Positions 53,526 through 63,490 of a DNA stretch of 64,000 bases are shown here, in pieces; position 1 is the first letter of the stretch, and each line of letters begins with the position of its first letter. This DNA is from Geosiphon pyriformis. Lineage: Eukaryota; Glomeromycota; Glomeromycetes; Archaeosporales; Geosiphonaceae. The notes below the pieces were generated by a model. That model was not told the origin of the DNA. It ran no database searches and saw nothing but the letters and a program-made list of their open reading frames with translations. The translations under genes and the position numbers were made by a program. Location of the stretch: positions 124,844 through 188,843 of the forward strand of contig JAAOMT010000639.1 in the NCBI GenBank assembly GCA_016748015.1. Reading direction: 5' to 3'.

Positions 53526-54420
53526 TTAATTTTTTCTAGTTGTTGTCAGTTTCTCAGACTTGATCAGCATTCCAGGTAAGTTCTTCCTTTTGTTTTCCTT
53601 TTCCATTGTTGTCCCAAGAGAGTATTGGTAGTAGCTCATTGTAGTTTTTGTCAGTCCAGGACACTTGATAAGCTTCTTAGGTAGGTTTTTTTTTTCTTTC
53701 TCGAATTTAATAAGTGAGGCTGATGGTGTGGTGATGGGTTTAAAGTGTCCACACATGGCAGGTACTCACATGTGTTGACTGTTCTGGCTAAGCTGTAATT
53801 CTTGCATGTTCCAGTTAAGCATGGCATTTGTTTTAACTAACCAGTCATTATCAACTAATGCTTAGTACTGCATAGTTTCTATTACCAAAACTTTGATTGA
53901 AGTAATAATACCATTTACTTTAAAGAGAAAATTATCAATCTTGCCAATAGAAGTCTTGATTGCTCCATTAGTTATTATTATTCTGGCACTGGCAGTGTGA
54001 TCAACTCAATGACCTAATTGGTTCATGAGTTGTCGTGTGATAATGCTGTCTACTGATTCACTATTCAGAATGAGTTTGATAGCATGGCCATCTACTTTGG
54101 TGTTAGTGTATATGGTGGTGATTGGTTTTTCCTCGAGTACAGCTTCACTAAACAAAGAAGTTGCTGACAGTTCTTCAATTTCGAAGAGAAATATAGCTGT
54201 GAATGACTTGTTTTCCATAATGGTGGCTGGTGATATGTTGCTAGTAGGTGACTTGTTTTGGTGGGGTTCCCAATTGTTAGGTGAAATGTCTTCTGAAGTA
54301 ACTAGGAGACTTAAATAGTGTTGAACATTTGGGTTTTGGGTGTATCTAGTGCCCAAATTCCATTGTCAAGATTCTGATGGCTGGGTTGAGGAACTGGGAA
54401 TCAGTTAATAGACTATTATT
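53526..54420 (-). pseudogene. Element D protease region
   Basis: Open stretch 54356-54006: YTQNPNVQHYLSLLVTSEDISPNNWEP..., HAIKLILNSESVDSIITRQLMNQLG. Asp-Ser-Gly has become Asn-Ser-Glu, both by G-to-A. The C-terminal half (CGHFKPITTPSASLIKFEKEKK, 53756-53526) follows in the same frame after stops. Inactive. Confidence 0.8.
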
Positions 54421-54619
54421 GACAATTTCTAGCTCTGTTGTGTTAGTCTCAGTTTTTGGGTTCTGTTTTGAGATAAGTTTTGGGGCAGTGTTTGAATTGG
54501 TTGGGGTTGATAGATTGCTGAAGACTGTGGCTAATAGATAGACTAAGACTGTGGTTGATAAATTACTGGTGTTGTCAACTAATAAACTGGTGGTTAATAG
54601 AGTGGCTGTTGCATCATAG

Positions 54620-56336
54620 ATAGGTAATTCAGTTGATATGATGCTGGGTTAGGTTGGTAATTTGGAGTTTGAAACCAGCAATTGGGATTTCAATATTGAT
54701 TTTCCGATCGTTGATTATCTATTCTTAACCTGCAGTCAATCTTCAAATGTTTTTGTTTACCACAGTAGTAACAAACACATGTCTCCTGTTGTTACTATTG
54801 ATTGGTCAAAGATGATAGATGCGACTAATTCTGGAAACAATTCACATTTCCTGAATTATTGTGTTATTGTAAAGGTTAATAAATTGTTTGATTGTTAGCT
54901 AAGTATTTTTCTAATTTTTGGTTAATAGAATTACTGAATTGTTTCAACTTAGAATCCAATTCAGATGATCTGTTCATCACTAGATTGACAGCTTAAGCAT
55001 AGTTAGCTTTGAGTTTAGCTGCTTCAAAATCTCTAGCACTTGTAATGGTAGCTTGAAGATCTACTGGATGCATTGGACATATGTATTGGAAGATACTACT
55101 GCACAGGCCTCTAATAAATTGATTTAGGATTTGTGATGTTGTGAAATAATCAGCCTGTATGGCCTGAATTTGGCACAGATTTCTGTGAAAACATCTTAAG
55201 TAAATAGTGACTGCTTCATTTTTTCCTTGCTTGATGATAGTGAAAGTGTTTGCCAATTGGTTGATGCTATTATTATTGCTGAAATATTGTAGAAATGCAA
55301 GCTTGAATGCATTGAAATCTTGGAGTTTGTTAACCAAGCTTTGGTACCATAAATTGGCAGTATTCTGGAAAAAATAGGAGATGGCTTATATGGCTCTGGT
55401 GTCATCTCAACCATTGACTGTGATGGCTTTTTTCATATTATTCAGCCATACTTGGACATTGTTCTCTTCACTAGTGAACTTTTCGAGTTTTGTTATTGGA
55501 ACATAAGCCATTTGGTTCAAGTTTAGTTGTTGTGGTGGTTGAATTTGGAGTTGTGACAGTGGTTGTTATTGTGAAGCAACTGGTGGTGGGTTGATGACAA
55601 TTACTGAAGATAAGTGTTATTGATTATTAATGTCAGAATTTCAATTGTTCTGATTTTGCTAAGTTTGAAAATTCAAAGTTTTGACTTCCAAATTCTCTAA
55701 ATTTAAATCTTGCTGAATCTGAAAGTTTAGGGTTTTAATATTTAGGTTTTTTGGAATTGGGTTCTGATAGGTAAATTCTTGATCTTTGGCTTCTTCTTTT
55801 TCTTTCTCTTCTGATTCCATTATCTCCCAAAGACTTGCATTTCCGAAATCTGGTTGAGGGGGTAGTAATCAGAATCCTGATGGCATTGGTGATTGCAATT
55901 TAAATTCTTTAAAATAATTACCATAGGTTCCTAATAATTCTGTTTTCTTTTGTTTATTTTGAAATAGGAGTCATCCAAATGTTGGTGTTGCATTTGATGT
56001 GGACATGCCTACTGATGTTATGTTAATGGCACTTTTAGGTATATAGTAATAGGATGGGTTGTTTGGTGACTCAACTTTGGTTTTCTTCTAAGTGGATGGT
56101 TATATTCTTTGGAATATTACTGCTGATGTTTGCAGTTTTTTTTTTCTTTATTGGCATAGGTAATTGGGTATCTTTGTTGAATGTGATATTCAATTTCTTT
56201 ATTGATTTCTGTGATGATGGATGTGAAATTGTGGTTTGTTAGTAGGCTAGTGTTTTAAATTAATTTGTTGTAAAAGGTTTTTCTTGCTGACTTGGTATTT
56301 ACTGGTGTCCCTAACAGATAGGCAATTCTCTTGTTG
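54620..56336 (-). pseudogene. Element D gag, N-terminus cut by E
   Basis: Reads NKRIAYLLGTPVNTKSARKTFYNKLI at the cut (56336), an acidic/Asn-Gln-rich linker, the gag core (LVNKLQDFNAFKLAFLQYFSNNNSINQLANTFTIIKQGKNEAVTIYLRCFHRNLCQIQ, open 55337-54993) and the CCHC knuckle CYYCGKQKHLKIDC at about 54730-54775, intact. A handful of stops. Confidence 0.82.
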
Positions 56337-56340
56337 ATGT

Positions 56341-57227
56341 TGTTACTCATAGAATATAGGAAATATAGTATTATTAGTCAGTAGATATTAACCAATCAAA
56401 GGTAAACGTAGTAAATGTGGAATTCCAGAATTCTTTTCAGAGGAATTGCAGGATTCCAATTCTCCAATGAGGAATTGCAGAATTCCAGAATTCCAGAATT
56501 CCTCTCATCAGGAATTGCAGGATTCCAGGAATCCCAGGATTCTTGTTGCAAAAAATTGAGGAATTGAGGAATTGAGGAATCTCAATTATGTATATATAGC
56601 AGTAGGATTAAAAGCTGAAAAGACAGACCTCTCAGTTTAGATTTAATCTAAGCAACATTCCAGTTCCAATCATCAAATAAATAATTATTTCATATCTCAA
56701 CCCACTTTTTACTATCAACATGAAGTGTTGATAGTAATTGATACTTAACCATGCTGGAACAATAGCTCTTGATCATGGCTATTGACGAGATACTAATGTA
56801 CCAAATTGCCTTGGCTTATTTTCTTTATTTTCTTTACTTTTATTTTCTTTATTTTATTTTCTTTCTTTTTTTGATTTTGTTGTTGTATACTAATTGATTA
56901 AAAGATTAAGCACTGAGTTATTGATGTCAAGAATAGCCTGGTAAAAGACTCAGAAATAATGGTAAGATTTTATATATTATCAGATAGCTTACTAGAAGGG
57001 CACGACTGCCAGACTAAATCCAGCCACCATGCTGAAAAAGAAATTGAGAAAACTCTTAGAAAGATACATCTACTATTGACACTATTGAATCTCTGTTCAT
57101 TATATAAAAGACTCCATCAAAACCTTCAGATACTATACTTGCAGAACCTCATCCATGGAAGTAGCTTTTGAACACCAAATTATGGGTTTGTTATTTAATT
57201 CAACAGCAGAAATATTCACCTGTAATA
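56341..57227 (+). repeat. 5' LTR of element E
   Basis: 887 bp, TGTTACTCATAG to CCTGTAATA. U3 with GGAATTGCAGGATTCC/GAATTCCAGAATTCC repeats (56435-56590), TATATATAG at 56591, a pyrimidine-rich TTTTCTTTATTTTC tract near 56817-56870, then R/U5 like B and A with some diverged sequence near 57060-57200. Confidence 0.9.
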
Positions 57228-57228
57228 T

Positions 57229-57275
57229 TTGGTGCTCCCTGTGAAGTATAATCTTACAGAGAACCAGCACCAACA
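57229..57275 (+). promoter_or_regulatory. Primer-binding site and leader inverted repeat of E
   Basis: TGGTGCTCCCTGTGAAG (57230-57246), one transition from the B and C site, two bases after the LTR. AGCACCAA downstream pairs with TTGGTGCT and TACAGAG lies between, as in B and A. Confidence 0.82.
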
Positions 57276-57289
57276 AACATTATCCAAAA

Positions 57290-59326
57290 GTGGCAGAATC
57301 AGAAAATATAGAAGCAAACCATTTAGGATTCACAAAATCCTTATTTCAACACTATTGTCAATACTTGGGATTAAACCACAATCATATATCCACCAAATCA
57401 GCCTTCAATTTCTACATCAACGAAAAGATTTCTTCTTTATTAGAAACATCAGTGAATACTGAATCAGCAAGAGAAACTTTTTATAGGGAGTTAATTCAAA
57501 ACACCAACCTACCAACAAATCATAATTTCACATCTATCATCACTGAGATCAACAAAGAAATTGAACACCATACTCAACAAAGATATCCAATTACATATGC
57601 TAGTAAAGACAAGGGAAAACTACAAATACCAGCAGTAACACCCAGAAAAATACAGCCACCTACTTGAAAGAAAAACAGAATTGAATCCTCAAGCAATCCA
57701 TCTTACCACTATACACCTGGAAGCACCATCAACATATTAGCAACAAACACATTCCCATCAACTATGACATCAGCATTTGGACAATTCCCATTCCAAAGTA
57801 GACAAAAAAAAACAGAATTATTAGAACCATATGGTGAATACTTTGAGGGATTTAATTCACAATTATCAACCCCATCAGGACTTTGATCACCACCACTTTC
57901 ACCAGATTTTAGAATCTCTGATCTGTGGGAAGCAGCAGAATCAGAAAAAGAGGAAGAAGAATCAAAAAATTAAGAATTCACTTACCAGCACCCGATCACT
58001 GAAAACCCGGAAGTTGAAACCCTGAATTTTCAAACTCAGCAAAATCTAAATCTAGAAAATTCAGAAATCAAAACTCTGAATCATTAAAAGCAGAACAATC
58101 CAAACTCCAAATTAATTAATCAGCAAAACTTACCTCCAGTAATTGTCATCAATCAACTGCCAATTAATCCCATAGCCAAACCTATACAACAGCCACTTCA
58201 AGTACCACCCCAACAACCATTACCTTTTCAACAACCACTTCAACAATCACCACAACCACCCAACTTAGATCCAATGGCCTACGCACCAATTACAAAACTT
58301 GACAACTTTACCAACGAAGAGGACAATGCTCAAGTATGGCTGAATAATATAGAAAAGGCCATCACAGCCAATGGATGGAATGATGCCCGGACAATGCAAA
58401 CTATTTCCTACTTTCTCAAGGATACCACCAATTCATGGTACTAGAGCTTGATTAATAAACCATAAGATTTTGATGCTTTCAAAGTGGAATTTCTAAGATA
58501 CTTCAGCAACAATAACAGCATCAATCGCCTAGTCAACACATTTACTATCATGAAACAAGGAGAAACTGAAGCAGTCACCACTTACCTGGGATGCTTCCAT
58601 CAAAATCTGTGCCAAATTCAAGCAATTGATGCCAACTACTTCACAGTACCACAGATCCTCAACCAGTTTATCCGTGGCCTGCACAGCAGCATCTTGCAAC
58701 ATGCACATCCATTACATCCAGGCATCTTTTAAGACACAGTCACATGCACTAGAGATTTTGAATCCGCTGAGTCAGAGGCTAATCATGTCCAAGCCATTAA
58801 TCTAGTAATGAATGGATCATCTGAATTGGATTCCAAATTGGAGAAGTTCAGTGAATCAATTAATAAGAAACTGGAAGGATACTTAGCTGACAATTATCCC
58901 ATTTATTAGTCTTCACAATGATGCAATAATCAAGGAAACTCTAATTATGCCCAAAATCAACCATGTCCATCTTAATTGACCAATCAACAGTGGCAACAGA
59001 AAATGTGTATCTGCCACTATTGTGGTAAACAAAGACATATCCAAATTGACTTTTGCCAGCATTTAAATAACCAATGATCAGGAAACCAATATTGAAACTC
59101 TGATCGCCGGTTCCAAACTTCAAATCAGTATCCAAATCAAAACCAACCCGCTTACCTACCAGTGACGCAGTCATCAGTCTATTAATCTCTGGTGTATCAA
59201 GCTCCAATCTATCAACCACAGCCACAAGTAATTTATCAACAACTGCAGCCACAAATAATCTATTAGCCCCAACAAATCCAAACACCACCCCAAAGCTTAC
59301 CACCCAATGAAACCCAAAGACTGAGA
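57290..59326 (+). pseudogene. Element E gag
   Basis: GTGGCAGAATC start region as in A and B, open for 125 codons (57290-57667): NHLGFTKSLFQHYCQYLGL..., then a stop and the linker with acidic and Gln/Pro-rich parts, gag core MAYAPITKLDNFTNEEDNAQVWLNNIEKAITANGWNDARTMQ... (58275), FLRYFSNNNSINRLVNTFTIMKQGETEAVTTYLGCFHQNLCQIQ (open 58484-58732), and the knuckle CHYCGKQRHIQIDFC near 59010-59054, where the last Cys is displaced by one residue. A dozen stops, no frameshift. Confidence 0.84.
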
Positions 59327-60094
59327 ATGACTCAACAGAGCTGGAGATCAGTAATAGTAGTCCATCAACCAATCCCCAGTTCTTCACAGCAACCATCTGG
59401 ATTATGCCAGCAGAATTCAGGTGCCGGTCAACCCCAAAACCCAAATTCTCAGAACTATTTAAGTCTCCTGGTCACCTCAGAAGACATCTCAACTAATAAC
59501 CTGGCATTCGCCCAAAAACAACCACTCACCAGTAATATCACATCTGCTACCATCACCAAAAATGAGTCTTTGGCTGCTATATTCCCATTCAAATTTGAGG
59601 AAACAACTGCAATGCCATTATTTAATGGAGTCACTCTTGAAGCCAAACCAATCACTGCGATGTATATTGATGCCAAAGTCGAGGGACAATCTATCAAATT
59701 GATCTTTAACAGTAGTTCAGCAGGCAGCATCATCACACGACAACTCATAGATCAATTAGATCACCAAGTTGATTGAGCTGCCAGTGCCAGAATCATTACA
59801 GCCAATGGAGCAACCAAAACTCCAATCGGCAAAATCAACAACTTCCCTTTCGAAGTCAATGGCATTGTAACTCTCATTAAAGTTCTAATTATGGAAGCCA
59901 CTCAATACCAAGCTCTCGTTGGTAATGACTGGCTATCTAAAGTCAATGCAATGTTAGACTGGAACACCCAGGAACTCCAGCTAACATATCAGGGCCAACA
60001 CATATGTGTACCAGCCACGTATGGCCATTTCAAGACTCCTTCAAGAGAGAAACTATTAATCAAACTGGAGGAAGAGAAAGAGAAACCTACCTGA
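59327..60094 (+). pseudogene. Element E protease
   Basis: In frame with gag. NYLSLLVTSEDIS, then GQSIKLIFNSSSAGSIITRQLIDQLDHQVD: Asp-Ser-Gly reads Asn-Ser-Ser. After a TGA (Cys or Trp to stop) it continues TANGATKTPIGKINNFPFEVNGI, MEATQYQALVGNDWLSKVNAMLDWNTQELQ (open 59891-60094). Catalytically dead by the Asp change. Confidence 0.82.
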
Positions 60095-60374
60095 GAAGCT
60101 TACCAAGTCTCCTGGGCCAACACTGACCACAACAAACTATTACCAATACTCTTGTGGAACGACAACCCTAAGGGAAAGCAAAAAGAGGAACTGACCTAGG
60201 AAACAGATAATTTGACCTGGACCGACAACGAACAGGAAGAACCATCAAGTTGGGAGTAGAAAGAAGAAAAGGGAAAAGTGAAAGAGAGGGAGGAAGAAAA
60301 CACTCAAGCCAACAACACTTATATCTCATACACTTATGGTCAACAACAATCATTGATCTATCACTGATCCAAAC

Positions 60375-61060
60375 TGATATGCATTGATTGCGGCAAGAAA
60401 TTGTCATCAATGGGCGTGTGCTGTGGCGACGATAAAGAATATCAGACGGCAACCAAGTTCTATTGCCGTGCATGCCATGTTGAACATTTTAGAAGACCAA
60501 AACAAGTGGGAAAATGGGATAATACACCATGTATAGCCTGTGGAGAAACTCTTCTTGACAAAGGAATGTGGAACAACATTTTGGAGAGAAGAGGAATATG
60601 TGACGTGTTCTACCAATACACGATCCTCATCAGTGACTGGGTCAAGAAAGAAACACCCATAGAAGCTGCCTGGAGAAGAGCTGTACAGTGATTGGACAGT
60701 TGTCCACATAACAATAATGAAATTTGGAGAATGGCAATCAGCAAAATAAAAGGAGTGACACCTAAAGAGATCAAAGAAATCAAAAACAACCCACCAGAAT
60801 CCAACAAGTTTGACTGAGACGCAGAGCCAGTCATAAATTTTCTGGAACCAGAAGAGTTCCATAAACACTACCAAAACTTGGCACTCACTAGAGAAGAGCA
60901 AGAACAACAGCTAGCACAGTTGAATACAAGACTGTGTCACCATTGTTTAATTCCCAGTGACTTTGAATATTGTGACAATTGTGATTGCATTTACAATCCA
61001 CCACCATGCATGATTTACACAATCCCTGAAGAGGAAGAGCCAATCAGCAGTTGCACATCG
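60375..61060 (+). CDS. Element E cysteine-rich domain (unnamed), best copy
   Basis: Same frame as gag. CIDCGKKLSSMGVCCGDDKEYQTATKFYCRACHVEHF, PCIACGETLLDKGMWNNILERRGICDVFYQYTILISDWVKKETPIEAAWRRAVQ (open 60401-60691), stop TGA (CGA in the ancestor, Arg in B), CPHNNNEIWRMAISKIKGVTPKEIKEIKNNPPES, DAEPVINFLEPEEFHKHYQNLALTREEQEQQLAQLNTRLCHHC...YCDNCDCIYNPPPC. Two CxxC-rich modules joined by a helical segment. Unlike the CCHC of gag; no family recognised. Confidence 0.72.
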
Positions 61061-62215
61061 GAGTTGGAATTGCCACTCGATCCCAATTCAAACCCTGACA
61101 ATGACGATGATGAGAATAATGGTTCTAGCTCTGTTCAAAATGGCAATGACAAGGACAACAATATCAACTCAGATTCAAACTCCGACTCAAACTATGAACA
61201 ATATATTGCACTTTCTGACCTTACTAAGGAACAAGAACTGAAATGGTTCAGTGATAATAATAAAGGTATTATGCCAGAATGCATACATGATATTGATGCA
61301 GGATTTGATTTGAGATATCCAGGAACAGAAGCCATCAAATTGGAACCACATATGCGCATCTGCATCGATTTGAAAATAGCACTGGAAATTCCAGCAACAA
61401 CAATAGTTCAATTAGCATCTAGAAGTAGTTTAACAAAAAGAGGAATTAATATAAAAGGAGGAATAATTGATGTGGAATATGTGGAAAATATTATTGCTAT
61501 GCTACAAAATGACTCAAACAAGGCCTATATAATAGAGCTGAATGAAAAGATAGCACAGACAATATTTTTACCTTTGGTTAAGATAGTTCAGTTAGTACTG
61601 GTGAGAAACAGGGAAGAGTTAGGAATAACAGCAAAAGGGATACAGGGATTTGGGTCAACGGGTAGAATAGATGTACCAGTTAATATGGCAGAGGAAAAAA
61701 TTATTGGCCAAGGAGAAATTATTTCAACTGGCCAAGCTATTTTCATTCCACCATATAGCCAGTATATGCTAGCAATAGAAAAGAAAAAAAAAGAGCAAAA
61801 ACAGATTTTTGAAGCTAAAGCAAGCCTTTGTGAATCAGGAAAGATTGGACTGATCAATCTCTACATATCAGCCAAAAGCTATAGCCACATAAAAATTCCC
61901 ATCTACAACAACACTGGCAATGTCATCAACATACCAGAAGAAACCACCATTGGATATTTAACCACAGAAATAGAAGACCAACCACCAAACCCCATTCCAG
62001 ACTTTCCACAACTTTGTGGATATGTTAACATCACATCACAAACAATCTATGGACAAGATAAATGTTATTTACTCCAACCAAAACAATTGGAACAAATAAA
62101 CATGGGAAACTTAGATCCATTCCAACATATGCAGCTCAAAATGTTGCTCAACAATTTCAAAGACATCTTTGCCAGTGAAAACAAGTTTGGCCGAACTGAC
62201 ATCATTCAGCATTAG
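60878..62215 (+). CDS. Element E dUTPase-containing open frame (445 codons)
   Basis: The longest open frame in the window. Residues 1-50: second cysteine cluster of the preceding domain; 50-125: acidic, Asn/Ser-rich low complexity; dUTPase at about 125-290 with motif 1 DAGFDLRY (140), motif 2 RSSLTKRG (182), motif 3 GGIIDVEY (194-201, with the substrate-binding Tyr), motif 4 KIAQTIFLPL (224) and motif 5 GIQGFGSTGRID (255-266). All five motifs of trimeric dUTPases are intact. Then the linker to RT (IKIPIYNNTGNVINIPEETTIGYLTTEIED, LKMLLNNFKDIFASENKFG). It hydrolyses dUTP to dUMP. It ends at a TAG where D has CAA (Gln). In the element it was part of Gag-Pol, so the start is not a true N-terminus. 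Confidence 0.88.
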   Translation: MALTREEQEQQLAQLNTRLCHHCLIPSDFEYCDNCDCIYNPPPCMIYTIPEEEEPISSCTSELELPLDPNSNPDNDDDENNGSSSVQNGNDKDNNINSDSNSDSNYEQYIALSDLTKEQELKWFSDNNKGIMPECIHDIDAGFDLRYPGTEAIKLEPHMRICIDLKIALEIPATTIVQLASRSSLTKRGINIKGGIIDVEYVENIIAMLQNDSNKAYIIELNEKIAQTIFLPLVKIVQLVLVRNREELGITAKGIQGFGSTGRIDVPVNMAEEKIIGQGEIISTGQAIFIPPYSQYMLAIEKKKKEQKQIFEAKASLCESGKIGLINLYISAKSYSHIKIPIYNNTGNVINIPEETTIGYLTTEIEDQPPNPIPDFPQLCGYVNITSQTIYGQDKCYLLQPKQLEQINMGNLDPFQHMQLKMLLNNFKDIFASENKFGRTDIIQH

Positions 62216-63005
62216 ATCAAGACTGGAGATGTAATGCCAATCAAACAAAGAGCATACAGAGTGCCGCCAGCCAGCCACAAGATCATCCATCAAGAGATAA
62301 ACCGAATGCTTGACAATGGGCTAATTCAACCATCAATAAGCCCATGGTTGTTACCAGTAGTACTTGTTCGTAAAAAGAATGGGAAAATCTGATTTTGTGT
62401 GGACTACAGGAAACTCAACAGTGTAATGCGTGGAGACAGCTATCCAACTCCACAAATACAGAAATTATTCGACACTTTTGGTGGGAACAAATGGTTTTCA
62501 ACATAAGACTTGGACAGTGGTTATTGGCAAGTAGCTATGAATCCAGCTGACAAAGAGAAGACAGTATTCACCACTAGAGAAGGGAATTTTGAATTTGAAG
62601 TGATGCCATTTGGGTTAACCAACACACCAGCCACTTTTCAACAGCTAATGAAAATTGTCTATACTGGCTTATTGTGGAAATCAGTAGTTGTATACTTGGA
62701 CAACACCAATGTATTCTCAAAAACATTTGATGATCATCTTCATCATCTTCAACAAATGTTTGAAAAACTAAGAAGAGCACAGCTAAAGTTAAATGCAACA
62801 AAGTGCTTCTTTAGCAAGACAGAGCTAAAATTCTTGGGACACATAGTCAATAAAGATGGCATCAAAACGGATCCAGAGAAAATAAAAATAGTAAAGAACT
62901 TTCCAGTACCAACCAATGTGACTAAATTGAAATCATTCTTGGGATTTGCGAGCTATTATTGACACTTTATAAAAAACTTTTCAAAGATAGCTCAACCACT
63001 CAATA
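62216..63005 (+). pseudogene. Element E reverse transcriptase
   Basis: In frame after the TAG: KTGDVMPIKQRAYRVPPASHKIIHQEINRMLDNGLIQPSISPW, KI-stop-FCVDYRKLN (TGA where Arg CGA is expected), ST-stop-DLDSGYWQVAM, FEVMPFGLTNTPATFQQLM, VVYLDNTNVFSKTF (YLDD to YLDN), LKFLGHIVNKDGIKTDPEK, FLGFASYY-stop. Open stretch 62510-62962. Second palm Asp lost. Confidence 0.86.
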
Positions 63006-63490
63006 ATCTGCAAACCAAGAATACCAAATATGAATGGACAGAAAGTCAACAAGAAGCTTTTGATATTCTCAAAAGAAAGCTCATTCAAGCTCTAGTACTG
63101 ATCTATTCAGATCACAACAAACCATTCATCATTACTACTGATGCATCAAGCCAAGCATTGGGAGCAGTATTATCTCAGAGAGGACCAGACGGCAGAGAAC
63201 ATCTAGTAGCATATGCCAGCAGAGGTTTAACACCAGCTGAAAAGAACTATGGAACACCAGAACAAGAACACTTAGCAATATACTGAACAGTCATGAAATG
63301 GAAAGAATACTTGAGCCAAAAGTTTGAAGTATACACAGATCACAAGGGATTAACATCACTCCAAAAACAAGAATTTGGAGATGGAAGACAGTCAAGATAG
63401 AAAATGGCACTTACACCATACAATTATATTATACATTACAAAAAAGGAAAAGACAATGGAAATGCTGATGGTTTGTCATAAATGAGACAA
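63006..63490 (+). pseudogene. Element E RNase H
   Basis: YEWTESQQEAFDILKRKLIQALVLIYSDHNKPFIITTDASSQALGAVLSQRGPDGREHLVAYASRGLTPAEKNY, EQEHLAIY-stop-TVMKWKEYLSQKFEVYTDHKGLTSLQ, YIIHYKKGKDNGNADGLS. Catalytic Asp in TTDAS and YTDHK are present. Two or three stops. Confidence 0.82.

Larger units (their letters stand above)
47331..56340 (-). mobile_element. Ty3/gypsy element D (family 1), interrupted by E
   Basis: Minus-strand element from the 3' LTR (47331-48167) through 3' ORF, integrase, RNase H, RT, dUTPase, cysteine-rich domain, protease and gag. The gag N-terminus is cut at 56340 by the LTR of E; the missing end and the 5' LTR would lie right of the window. CTAG (47327-47330) precedes it and is the candidate target duplication. 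D keeps an intact YLDD in RT. Its LTR carries the GGAATT-type U3 repeats shared with E. Confidence 0.9.

Noticed and set aside
60878-62215. Host dUTPase gene or integrated virus
   Set aside because: The frame is continuous with gag, protease and RT of an LTR element and the same order repeats in B and D.
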